DNA of 64,000 bases from the NCBI GenBank assembly GCA_039111635.1, contig JBCAQO010000002.1, positions 2,294,001-2,358,000 on the forward strand, read 5' to 3'. Position numbers and translations under genes: made by a program. Source of the stretch: Heterobasidion occidentale. Taxonomy: Eukaryota > Basidiomycota > Agaricomycetes > Russulales > Bondarzewiaceae. The notes below the pieces were generated by a model. It was not told where the DNA came from. It ran no database searches and saw only the letters and a list, made by a program, of their open reading frames with translations. Positions 48,903-56,965 of the stretch are shown here, piece after piece. The first letter of the stretch is position 1, and the number at the start of each line of letters is the position of its first letter.

Positions 48903-50864
48903 TCAAAGGGGGGTGCGTGCTAGTTCGGGCCGAATGGTGAGGCGGAAAAGGCTGCTGTGCACCTCAGGGTTGGCTTGCATGTAGGGTGCCATGACCTCCG
49001 AGTGGTCTCGCAGGTAGACGAGGAAAGCAGAGCTGGCCCAGCGGCCTTTGGCCCGCATGGTGTCAAAGGGTACACCCCGTAACAAATACTCTAGGGTGCC
49101 TCCGATGCGGAAGCTGTGCCCGTGAAGTGGCTTTTGCTTGGCAGCGGTGGAAGCAGCGGAGATGCGGGAGAGGAATATCTTTCTAGTGAGGGGGCGGCGT
49201 GACCCGGCAACTGTGTGGGTGAAAAGATGCTCGCCTGGGCGAGGGTTATTTATAAACAGATGGTTAGAAAGAGCGGCGTGTGGGTCAGACTCGTCATTCT
49301 GTCGGGCCCAGTAGATTGCTTCGCCGGCCTTGTTTGTCTTTGTGTGGGGAATAAAAAGCTCTGTGACCTCGTCACCATTGCGGCTAGCTTTGTGGGTGAT
49401 GCTGGATCGCTGGAGGTGGAGTTCTGGGTCGAAGGCCCCGAGCTTTGGGATGGTCAGTTCTCCTACGCGTGCGGCGCCATAGAAAAGCGAAGTTGCGCAA
49501 GCCCACACGGCCGCGTCGAGGGGATCGGACAAGGCTAGTTCCTTTTTGATGGCGATGAGGATGCTGGGGGTGTATGGCTCTCGCTGTCTACGTTTGGAAG
49601 CCACAGGGGCCATGGTTTTGGCAGACCGGATCATGACCTCGATTTGATCGTCCTCGAGGGTCCATGGCATGCGGTGAATAATGTGCCAAGCCCTGATGCC
49701 GGCTAGATAGTTTTTTATAGTGCCAGCAGCATAAGCGCCTGTGAGCGCGGAGATGAAGTATAATATGACGTCTGTGGAGGCGGGCGCGCGCTCAGCCTCA
49801 CGGAAACCCTTGTCGTCGCAAGCAACGTGGAACGCGAGAAGGCCTGCGGCATATGTACTCAGGGTGGAACGTTCCCAGCCACGGCCCATGATGTCTTTTA
49901 TGCGGTCTTCGTCAGCTGGGGAAAGTGCAGTGTTGGAGCGCGGGGCGGTGTTCTCTGGGCGCCACTGAATGAGACGGTCAACCGCGCTACAGTGGGGACG
50001 CAAAGGAGAGACGGCAGGAGTGAGATGCGGGGGGTAGGGTTTAATGGCTGGGGCCGGATTGCTATGGGCATCAGGCAGCTGAGTGTGGAAACGAGAGGGT
50101 CGCATTTGTGCGGGGAGGAGTGGAGCCGTGAGGTTGGTGTGGCATGTGGTAATGCTCACGGGTGAGGGGACGATGGACGGGGAGGGGAGAACAGTGGACG
50201 AGGAGGGGGGGAATAAGCGACTAGCAACGGTGAGAGGGGCAGGCGTCACTGTGGGCCGACAATCGGCTGCCAGTGCGGGGACGGAGAGGGATGACGTCGA
50301 CCAGGAACGGTCGGGCTTCGTCCGGAATGAGGACGGGAGGGAGGAGAAGGTGTTGCGGAGGGTAGATACCCCGGGAGGGACCGTCTGCTGGGTTGTCCTT
50401 GCTGGGGATATATCTGGGATGGACGAAAACCTCGTGAGGTTCGAGGAGGTGGTGGATTCTGCGAAAAATGAGGTTCGTTTGCCGATTGCGGCTGCGGCCA
50501 CTTGCCCAGGCATCAATGACACCTTGGTTGTCTCCGTAGACTCTGAGATGATGCGCCGAGGGAGAGTCAGGGGAAAGGGAAAGGAGCGCACGGACGAGTA
50601 GCTCAAAACCGAGCGCTTCGGCCCAACCAATGTTGCGTCCTTCCTGGCTCCAGCCCGGGGTGAGAGTCCACGCGCGCTAGCGGTCGCCGATGATGATGCC
50701 AATGCCAGCGGCTGAGCTGGCGTCAGAGAAGGCCCCGACATCGAGGATGGGCTCAATTCCGGGGACGGTGCGTGAGACGTTGTCGTGGGAGAGTATTTGA
50801 ACCCACCACGCAATGTCGTTGGGGGTGTCACGGGGAGGTGTGCGGGGTTTGAAAGGGGTGTCAC
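48903..50864 (-). CDS. DIRS-like tyrosine recombinase (YR), open frame intact
   Basis: This tyrosine recombinase (phage-integrase fold) of a DIRS-type retroelement integrates circular cDNA without target duplication. The recombinase proper starts near 50105 (MRPSRFHTQLPDAHS) or just after, with a core-binding part (GRGWERSTLSTYAAGLLAFH, TIKNYLAGIRAWHIIHRMPW). The catalytic part carries the first Arg in YGAARVGELTI, the His-x-x-Arg box in HGHSFRIGGTLEYLLRG, and the nucleophile Tyr in GRWASSAFLVYLRDH. All catalytic residues are present. The frame is open up to 50864, but the upstream 250 codons overlap, in another frame, the RNase H coding region of the same element, an overlap normal for DIRS. 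The 5' half of the element (gag-like, RT) lies on the opposite strand at 59,689-61,646. Confidence 0.82.
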   Translation of the reverse strand: MTPLSNPAHLPVTPPTTLRGGFKYSPTTTSHAPSPELSPSSMSGPSLTPAQPLALASSSATASARGLSPRAGARKDATLVGPKRSVLSYSSVRSFPFPLTLPRRIISESTETTKVSLMPGQVAAAAIGKRTSFFAESTTSSNLTRFSSIPDISPARTTQQTVPPGVSTLRNTFSSLPSSFRTKPDRSWSTSSLSVPALAADCRPTVTPAPLTVASRLFPPSSSTVLPSPSIVPSPVSITTCHTNLTAPLLPAQMRPSRFHTQLPDAHSNPAPAIKPYPPHLTPAVSPLRPHCSAVDRLIQWRPENTAPRSNTALSPADEDRIKDIMGRGWERSTLSTYAAGLLAFHVACDDKGFREAERAPASTDVILYFISALTGAYAAGTIKNYLAGIRAWHIIHRMPWTLEDDQIEVMIRSAKTMAPVASKRRQREPYTPSILIAIKKELALSDPLDAAVWACATSLFYGAARVGELTIPKLGAFDPELHLQRSSITHKASRNGDEVTELFIPHTKTNKAGEAIYWARQNDESDPHAALSNHLFINNPRPGEHLFTHTVAGSRRPLTRKIFLSRISAASTAAKQKPLHGHSFRIGGTLEYLLRGVPFDTMRAKGRWASSAFLVYLRDHSEVMAPYMQANPEVHSSLFRLTIRPELARTPL

Positions 50865-50933
50865 GGAAAATGCTTAGCATAGCCTCTAAATTGGTTAGGT
50901 AAGCTCTTCCAGACGGCACGATTAGGGAGGCGT
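50221..50933 (-). pseudogene. DIRS-like RT-RNase H, 3' part, with a nonsense codon
   Basis: The frame starts at the gypsy insertion point with SLIVPSGRAYLTNLEAML and continues to the RNase H-like core: FSDASSAAGIGIIIGDR, a TAG stop (50677-50679) where Trp is expected, then RAWTLTPGWSQEGRN, IGWAEALGFELLV, LRVYGDNQGVIDAWASGRS and YIPSKDNPADGPSRG. These Asp-, Glu- and Asp-containing blocks are the DIRS RNase H motifs. The frame ends at 50221, overlapping the recombinase frame. Its N-terminal continuation is at 61,646 on the plus strand. The stop codon is a base substitution, so this copy is defective. Confidence 0.8.
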
Positions 50934-51315
50934 TGTTATGACTTGACCGATCGGGGCCCTTCGGGGTCGGTCTATCCGATGGATCAAGCATCACATGCTA
51001 GGCGGCTCCACTACGGAGCGTACACCAAGGTATTCGGCATGTCCTTAGGAGCCGACAAGACCGATGGTTCTTCAAGACATCGGTAAAGGCTATATTGGAG
51101 GGACACGAGGCTCACAGAAGTTCACACAGTAATGAGAGGCGTATTCACATGCCATGGGCTTAGGGCTTACGGGTAAGCACCTCGTCGCACCATGATGGAT
51201 CAGTGCGACTGGAGAAGTACAAGAGTAGGCGCCGGCTGAGAGAGACGGCGACCACAGCTCTCCTAGGATGGAAACCTGGAGAAGCACACGGACTCTTACC
51301 CTATACCCTATACAG

Positions 51316-51322
51316 TATATGA
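51316..51322 (+). promoter_or_regulatory. TATA-like box of LTR1
   Basis: Reads TATATGA here and TATATAA at the matching place in LTR2 (59450-59456) and LTR3. It lies 34 nt before the likely transcript start at 51350, whose first ten bases are complementary to the primer-binding site. Confidence 0.6.
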
Positions 51323-51329
51323 GGCCCAT

Positions 51330-51359
51330 AGAATAGGCTGAGGATCTTCAGTCTATTCT
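51330..51359 (+). other. Hairpin at the putative transcript start in LTR1
   Basis: AGAATAG-G-CTGA pairs with TCAG-T-CTATTCT around a 6-nt loop, a 12-bp stem with one G-T pair. The right arm (from 51350) is the sequence that pairs with the primer-binding site after the LTR, so the left arm could compete for or present it. Confidence 0.5.
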
Positions 51360-51557
51360 CTTCGTTCATTCGTATCTACGAATACGAACCTCTTCGTTCC
51401 CCCTGTATCTACACATACAGGATTCTTAGAGCCAATCATTATTCCCTCCTGTATCAACGTCTGATACAGTCGAGACTTCGTCCACCACTCAGTCCATTGT
51501 GCGACCTAGGGAAGAACCTGTTACTCTTGGGTTACTGAACGAGCAGTTCATAACACT

Positions 51558-51567
51558 AGAATAGACT
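51558..51567 (+). other. Putative self-priming primer-binding site
   Basis: AGAATAGACT, starting 2 nt after the LTR, is the exact reverse complement of AGTCTATTCT at 51350-51359, where the RNA should begin. Tf1/sushi chromoviruses prime minus-strand synthesis with the folded-back 5' end of their own RNA instead of a tRNA; I recognise no tRNA-complementary site here. Confidence 0.6.
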
Positions 51568-51875
51568 CGCTTTTGCCCCTACCTTGCACCACACTCTGCT
51601 TGCTGCCACACTCTTTCTCACAACCCTCATCGGTGGCATAGACCCCCACCGAAGAGAGTTACTTCACACACCCTGGAGCAAGACCTAGGCCTAGGATTTC
51701 CACCAGGCACTAGACGAACCCATAACCAACTTCGACAGAACAATCGTCCTATCCATCAAAGAGAAAACCGCTGGTATTACTCCGACACCAACCGGCCAGC
51801 ACCCCCAAACTTTGATAACTGCTCGTACCGAGAAGGACGATACTTCTTCACAAGAGAAGACGGAACAGAAGCTGA

Positions 51876-53236
51876 GTGGGCTTGGGACGAAACAGCAGAA
51901 GACTGGGTAGAGCCACCCAGTACAGGAACCCCGAACCGGAAATCCCGGACACATCGGAGGAAGAAGAAGGAACATCCGAGTCCGAATCCTCGGATATTCA
52001 AACACCGATCAACACCCGAAACATTATGTCAAATCCTACAGACCCCCCCGTCTCGTCGGAAGGGGCAAGCTCAAACTCCCTGATAACTTCGAAGGGGACC
52101 GAACACAATCACAGAAATTCATCATGAATTGCCTCCTCCTTTTTACAACAGAATCGGACCGATACAAGACGGACACAGATAAAGTTTCCCTCGCTCTCTC
52201 GTGCATGAGATACGGGACGGCCGGCGTATGGGCAGAGAGCTTCCTAAAGAAGACAGTAGGGCGACCCCGCCCAAGACCGTAGGAACTTGGGACGACTTCC
52301 TTGTCAGGTTTAAACTCCAGTTCAAGGAAACGAACCTCACGGACAAGGCCCGAAGCGCCCTCATGTCTTTCTCTCAGGGAAGATGACGGTGGTTGAATAT
52401 TCAATTCATTCATCCTTATCGCCGCCGACGCCGACATCACCGATAAAGAACAGGTTCCTTATTTCCAGAGAGGGCTTGACCCGAGGGTCATGGACAAAAT
52501 CTATGACAAGGAAACTCCGCCGAAGGACACGATCCAAGATTGGGTCAACACTGCCTGTGAAATAGATGGACGCCTAAGAGCCCGAAGTGCTCAAAAGGCG
52601 ATCCTCGCCAACTCCACCTCATTCCGAAGCGACTTCCTCAATCGCTTCCACCTCCAACCCGCTCGTCATTATAACTCTACCACCGCTCCTCGCAGAATGA
52701 ACAACCAGGTGGTTGACATGGATATTGATGCCTCTCGCAAAAGAGACACCGATCGGAACAAGCGTGTATACGATGGCAAGAGACCCGCTCCCTTTTCCTG
52801 CTACAATTGCGGAAAACCAGGGCACGGGATAGCTGATTGTCGTTCCCCTCGTAGAGGCGTTCCCCCGTCTCGAGGAAATTCGCGCAAGTCGGTGGGCAGA
52901 GGAGGTAGACGAACTCGCGCTGCAGACATGGAGGATGAAGACGAGCAAGAACCCCCGGTGGGAGACGATGCGCGACTACATCGAGGACTGGAGGAGGGGA
53001 GTTCTCATGGCCACCACCGTCGGGTACCACAACCTGGTAATTCAGTGGAATGTGAGGACCCTTCCGCGAGAAGGGGAGGATCACGCCCGAGCAACGGAGA
53101 GCGCTACATACCGCCTAACGGACGACGAAGAGACGGACCCATCAGTGATACTAATGGTGTCCGAGCACTCTTCCAAGAAGTAGGGGAGGCTGAGGCAAAG
53201 AAGATGTTGGTGGATCTGGCAGAGGATTTTTCCTGA
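51876..53236 (+). pseudogene. Gypsy gag with CCHC zinc knuckle, several frameshifts
   Basis: The capsid-type gag protein of the element. An acidic N-terminus (IPDTSEEEEGTSESESSD) leads into the retrotransposon-gag domain, pieced from different frames: KFIMNCLLLFTTESDRYKT, GTWDDFLVRFKLQFKETNLT, FQRGLDPRVMDKIYDKETPP and DWVNTACEIDGRLRARSA. The last open frame (from 52490) carries the CCHC knuckle CYNCGKPGHGIADC and a disordered Arg/Gly tail. I count four shifts (near 52080, between 52127 and 52270, near 52385, near 52410), each a single missing base, so the copy as written could not make one gag protein. If the losses are assembly errors, gag may be intact in the genome. Confidence 0.82.
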
Positions 53237-53279
53237 CCTCTCCTTCACCAGCCGAAGAGAGAGGGTCGAGGAAACTTGA

Positions 53280-53500
53280 GTATGATTCCCTGTCATATAT
53301 TCGAATCGGAGCAATGAACAGTCACATTATTACCCCCATTCGACTTGACGTGCGATTGACAACTCAGGGAAGAAGCGCTGGAGCCAGAGCCGCCATCGAC
53401 TCAGCATGCGAAGGGATTTTGGTAAACGAAGAGTGGGTACAGAAGCACAGACTCTGCTCCCGTCCAGACTTTTCACCGAGTCCAGCGAAACTCTGGTAGA
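53280..53500 (+). pseudogene. Gypsy retropepsin (protease) remnant
   Basis: The frame from 53281 includes EYDSLSYIRIGAMNSHI and then AAIDSACEGILVNEEWVQKH, where IDSAC occupies the place of the aspartic-protease D-S/T-G motif. It breaks off right after WVQKHRL and joins sequence that normally lies behind RNase H, showing where the RT/RNase H part was lost. Confidence 0.65.
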
Positions 53501-55021
53501 GCCAAGCGAAGGCATACACGTCAAGACAACGGAACTCGTATCCTCGGACATCCTCGCCCTTATCCGACACTCGCGCTCGGAACACGATTTGCTAGTCGAC
53601 GTCGCCCTCAAGAAACTGCTGGAAAAAGGTCCAAACGCAATGAAGGGCGACCTAGGAAAATGGACACATGAAGAGGGCATCACAAGACGCGACGGTTACA
53701 TATGCGTCCCAAAGGACGACCTCCTTCGACGAATGATTGTCAAAACGCACCATGACACTATGGCTACAGGACACCCGGGCCGAGCAAAGACCTTGGAATT
53801 GGTCCAACGCCATTACTGGTGGTCAAGCATGACCAAATTTGTACACGCATATGTGGATGGATGTGCAGTCTGCCAATCTACCAAGAACCTTCCCCATAGG
53901 ATCCATCCACCGATCCAACCGCTGGAAACCACAAACGCCCCTTGGCGCTTTATCTCCACCGACTTCGTAACAGACCTCCGGAAAGCAGAGGCTATGACTC
54001 GATCAACGTGGTAGTCGATCAGGGTCTGTCAAAAGGAATAGTCATAACCCCGTGCAAGAAGACAATCACGGCCGAAGAAACCACGACGCTCTTCCAGGAC
54101 AATGTGTTCAAACGATACGGACTACCAACCAAGGTGGTGTCCGACAGAGGTCCTCAATTTGCGGCAAAATTCACAAGGGAACTATGGAAAGGAATGGGAA
54201 TTACCCCTGCCCTCAGCACGGCTTACCACCCCCAAACGGACGGAGAAACAGAACGGGTAAACCAAGAGATCGAGCAATTCCTGCGAGTTTTCTGCAACTA
54301 CCATCAAGATAATTGGGTAGACTTGATCCCCTTCGCAGAATTCTCCCACAATACCCGAAGACACTCCGCCACTGGGAAGTCGCCGTTTGAAATCCTTTAT
54401 GGGTTCAATCCACCATATTCAGTCGACTCAGCTCTAGAGACCAAGGTGCCCGCAGTGACTGAACGTTTGCAGCTAATCAAAGAAGTCCAAGAAGATGCGG
54501 CCGCAAGTCTACAAATAGCAGCGCAGCACGCCAAGGACCGGGACCTGCACAGGAAACTCCCGCAGTGGGAAGTAGGAACCCAAGTTTGGTTAGAAGGAAC
54601 CCACATTCGGACGACTCATCCGAAGTTCAAGCTAGCACCTCGACGCTATGGCCCCTTTTCAGTGACCGAAAGAATCGGCCCTCTAGCTTATCGGCTGAAA
54701 ATACCCGAAACGTGGAAGATACACCCAGTATTTCATGCCTCCATACTCACGGAATATCATGAGACAGAGGCCCACGGAAGGAACTTCCCCAGACCTGCCC
54801 CAGAGATCCTGAATGAAGAAGAGCACTACGAAGTGGAGGCCATTCTAGATTCAAAGCGCCAGGGACGAGGGACCAAGTACCTTGTCAAGTGGGTCGGATA
54901 CTCCGAGGCCGATAACACCTGGGAACCCTTTGCCCTCCTCAAAGATACGGCTGACGAGGCGCTTCGTGAATTTCACGAAAGCTACCCAGACAAGCCCCGG
55001 CCAGCGGTGATTAGGCTTTAG
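53440..55021 (+). pseudogene. Gypsy integrase with C-terminal chromodomain, one frameshift
   Basis: This is the integrase of the chromovirus. The zinc-binding HHCC region reads HHDTMATGHPGRAKTLELV and AYVDGCAVCQSTK. The DDE core includes FISTDFVTDL, VSDRGPQFAAKF and TAYHPQTDGETERVNQEIEQ with its catalytic Asp, Asp and Glu. A GPF/Y-type module (PRRYGPFSVTERIG, IHPVFHASIL) follows, then a chromodomain (EEEHYEVEAILDSKRQGRG, TKYLVKWVGYSEADNTWEP) that would direct insertion to marked chromatin. One base is missing near 53973 (CCC expected, CC seen), moving the frame between the first Asp and the rest. The stretch between the protease and this region lacks RT and RNase H entirely. Confidence 0.85.
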
Positions 55022-55074
55022 AAAGATATAAAAAGGGAGACATCCCTCCCTTTCAAAGCAAGAATCCCCCGTAC

Positions 55075-56451
55075 ATGTCCGACCACTCCTCCCTTGATTA
55101 CTCCCCTGGACGTGCCATGCTCATCGATGATGGAACTACCTCCTCCCCTTCAAGAAACCCCTCGCCAGACATCATTCTGGCCGTGGCCAACCCCGACACT
55201 GGACGCCCTAGCCAAAGCAGCCGCCCAGCGACTCCAGAAGGAATTCCCATACCAATCATTGTCCACCAAACCGCGTTCGCCACCGAAGGTCGAACGGGTC
55301 CTCGAACCTCACCACGGGTTGAGGGAGCTCATGACGAGCACAATGAAAGACGTCAAGAAGAAGGAAGACCTACTCCGTCGACGCCTCCGCGCCCGACGAC
55401 AGCGTTGGCTCAAGGAGACACAAGGCAGGAAACAAGAGGCGGAAGAAGACCAGGAAACCCTGCGGACCTGGCATCGCTTACAGCTGCTGAGAGAAGTATA
55501 CAAGAACCAGCAACGGCTGGTACATCAGCTGCCGGGACCAGAGGGCCCCCTACCGATAGTCGAGATCTGCACCCCGGAGAGTTGGAAGGACTAGGAGACG
55601 CACTGCTCCAGCACACCACCATCTCCGTGGTAATTCAGATGGCCACAGCGTTAGCCTTACAAAGGCTCGCTAACTTCTTCGCAGGGCAACCAGGGAGCGA
55701 GAGCGACGACATACCCCGACGCCTCGCTGACGCGAGCGACCAGGTCAGGCTTCTGGCCTATGCAGATGATCATAGGGCCGCCTCCTGGTACGCCCGAGGA
55801 AATAATGGGGCTTACGCCCTACTCATTCATCCGGACGAGTTCTCCTCCTTCATCAATCTGGAGCTCCTACCCGCCCTCATCTCGCGCACCGACACAAGAC
55901 ACTCCTCCCACGCCCATCCCGTTCGGATTGACCCATTCCGCGTCCAACCATGGAGCGAAGCTAGCAGAGCGATACCGGCTACAAGTAGTCGAGACGCATC
56001 CACCCAGACCGAATACGCTTGGGCTACGGTCCAACGACAGGCACGAAGGGACCGAGAGGCCCTTCCTCCCATATCGGCAGGACAATCCACCGGGCAGGAT
56101 GCAGGAGGCAGCAATGAGGAGCATCCTCAAAGGTACAGGAGGAATGAGGGACGAGGGAGCCAGAGAACAAGGGCAATCCTTCAACCCAGGCGAAGCAGTC
56201 CTAGAAGAACTCGACCAAGAGATTCGCCGACTCCGAACCGTCCTCGAGATAATCGAGTTGAAGGAGCGCATCCACACATTGGTAGAAGAACTCCAGTCCG
56301 CCAGCGCCCGACTCAGCGAACTACTTCCTGGACTCGAGCGGAACTAGACGCCTGGGACGAGGTCGAAGGCGATAATTACGACGACATTGACCCCTACTAC
56401 AGACCAGACGAAGGGTACGGAGACTACGGAGACATTGGTGGAGGATATTAG
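55075..56451 (+). CDS. Accessory open frame after pol in gypsy copy A, 458 codons, unknown
   Basis: I recognise no family. The frame starts MSDHSSLDYSPGRAML 54 nt after the integrase stop and ends in an acidic tail (EVEGDNYDDIDPYYRPDEGY). Its centre looks like a folded helical part (GDALLQHTTISVVIQMATAL, PDEFSSFINLELLPALIS). It has no signal peptide, no membrane helix and no zinc finger, so it is not envelope-like. A second frame of the same strand is also open over most of the region (55094-55594 and 55760-56347) and encodes basic coiled-coil-like stretches (TMKDVKKKEDLLRRRLRARR; LDQEIRRLRTVLEIIELKER). Either one ancestral protein is broken by frameshifts between these frames, or two frames overlap. 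Expression is unproven. Confidence 0.45.
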   Translation: MSDHSSLDYSPGRAMLIDDGTTSSPSRNPSPDIILAVANPDTGRPSQSSRPATPEGIPIPIIVHQTAFATEGRTGPRTSPRVEGAHDEHNERRQEEGRPTPSTPPRPTTALAQGDTRQETRGGRRPGNPADLASLTAAERSIQEPATAGTSAAGTRGPPTDSRDLHPGELEGLGDALLQHTTISVVIQMATALALQRLANFFAGQPGSESDDIPRRLADASDQVRLLAYADDHRAASWYARGNNGAYALLIHPDEFSSFINLELLPALISRTDTRHSSHAHPVRIDPFRVQPWSEASRAIPATSSRDASTQTEYAWATVQRQARRDREALPPISAGQSTGQDAGGSNEEHPQRYRRNEGRGSQRTRAILQPRRSSPRRTRPRDSPTPNRPRDNRVEGAHPHIGRRTPVRQRPTQRTTSWTRAELDAWDEVEGDNYDDIDPYYRPDEGYGDYGDIGGGY

Positions 56452-56664
56452 GCAAGGTGACGGAGAGGAAAGGACCCTCCGCACCACAGGTACCGGTTTC
56501 ACGCACAGGACACCGGAACGAATGTCCTGCATGACGTTAAACTGTGAAAAGATAAGAAGGCAGGGGAAGTACCTGACCATTTCGTATTGCAGCCCTCCGG
56601 TCTCAAGATGAAGGACAAGCATTCAACACTCTCGTTGTCAAGAGGTATTCTGACAAGCGAATCG

Positions 56665-56905
56665 GGCGTCCCGCTTGGATCCCCAGTTTTACAGGGCCCT
56701 TTCCGCATTAGGAGGCCCTTAGGATTCACAACAATAACCTTGGTACTGGTACATGAATGATGCATGAATATTGGTGGGAAATCGTGTTGCATACCCGCCG
56801 TTGGGGAACGGTGGATCAACCTCGCTGTCAAGGTCTGACAGGTGTCTTGGATGTCCCACTTTGGATCTCCAGTTTTACAAGGTCGTTTCCGCATTAGGGG
56901 GCCCT
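56665..56905 (+). repeat. Pair of 55-bp direct repeats after the accessory frame
   Basis: Units at 56665-56719 and 56849-56905 share the order CCAGTTTTACA, TTTCCGCATTAGG and GGCCCT with scattered substitutions, separated by about 130 nt. They lie between the accessory frame and the motif array. Confidence 0.65.
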
Positions 56906-56965
56906 ATCTGCGATGCAGGAACTGATGGCCGCACTCCATTAGTACCCCAAAACGGAGAAAATACA

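Larger units (their letters stand above)
50934..51555 (+). repeat. 5' LTR of gypsy copy A (LTR1)
   Basis: 622 bp, beginning TGTTATGACTTG and ending AGTTCATAACA, the inverted TGTTATGA/TCATAACA ends being normal for LTRs. It matches 59068-59688 and the reverse complement of 61647-62264 with a handful of differences. The second half is rich in small hairpins (for example CCTGTAT...ATACAGG). Confidence 0.93.

Noticed and set aside
51090..51329. 79-codon minus-strand frame, repeated identically at 59224-59463
   Set aside because: It is inside the LTR and identical only because the LTR is repeated; no protein features.
55075..56451. Envelope-like gene after pol
   Set aside because: No signal peptide, no membrane segment, no cysteine pattern of fusion glycoproteins.
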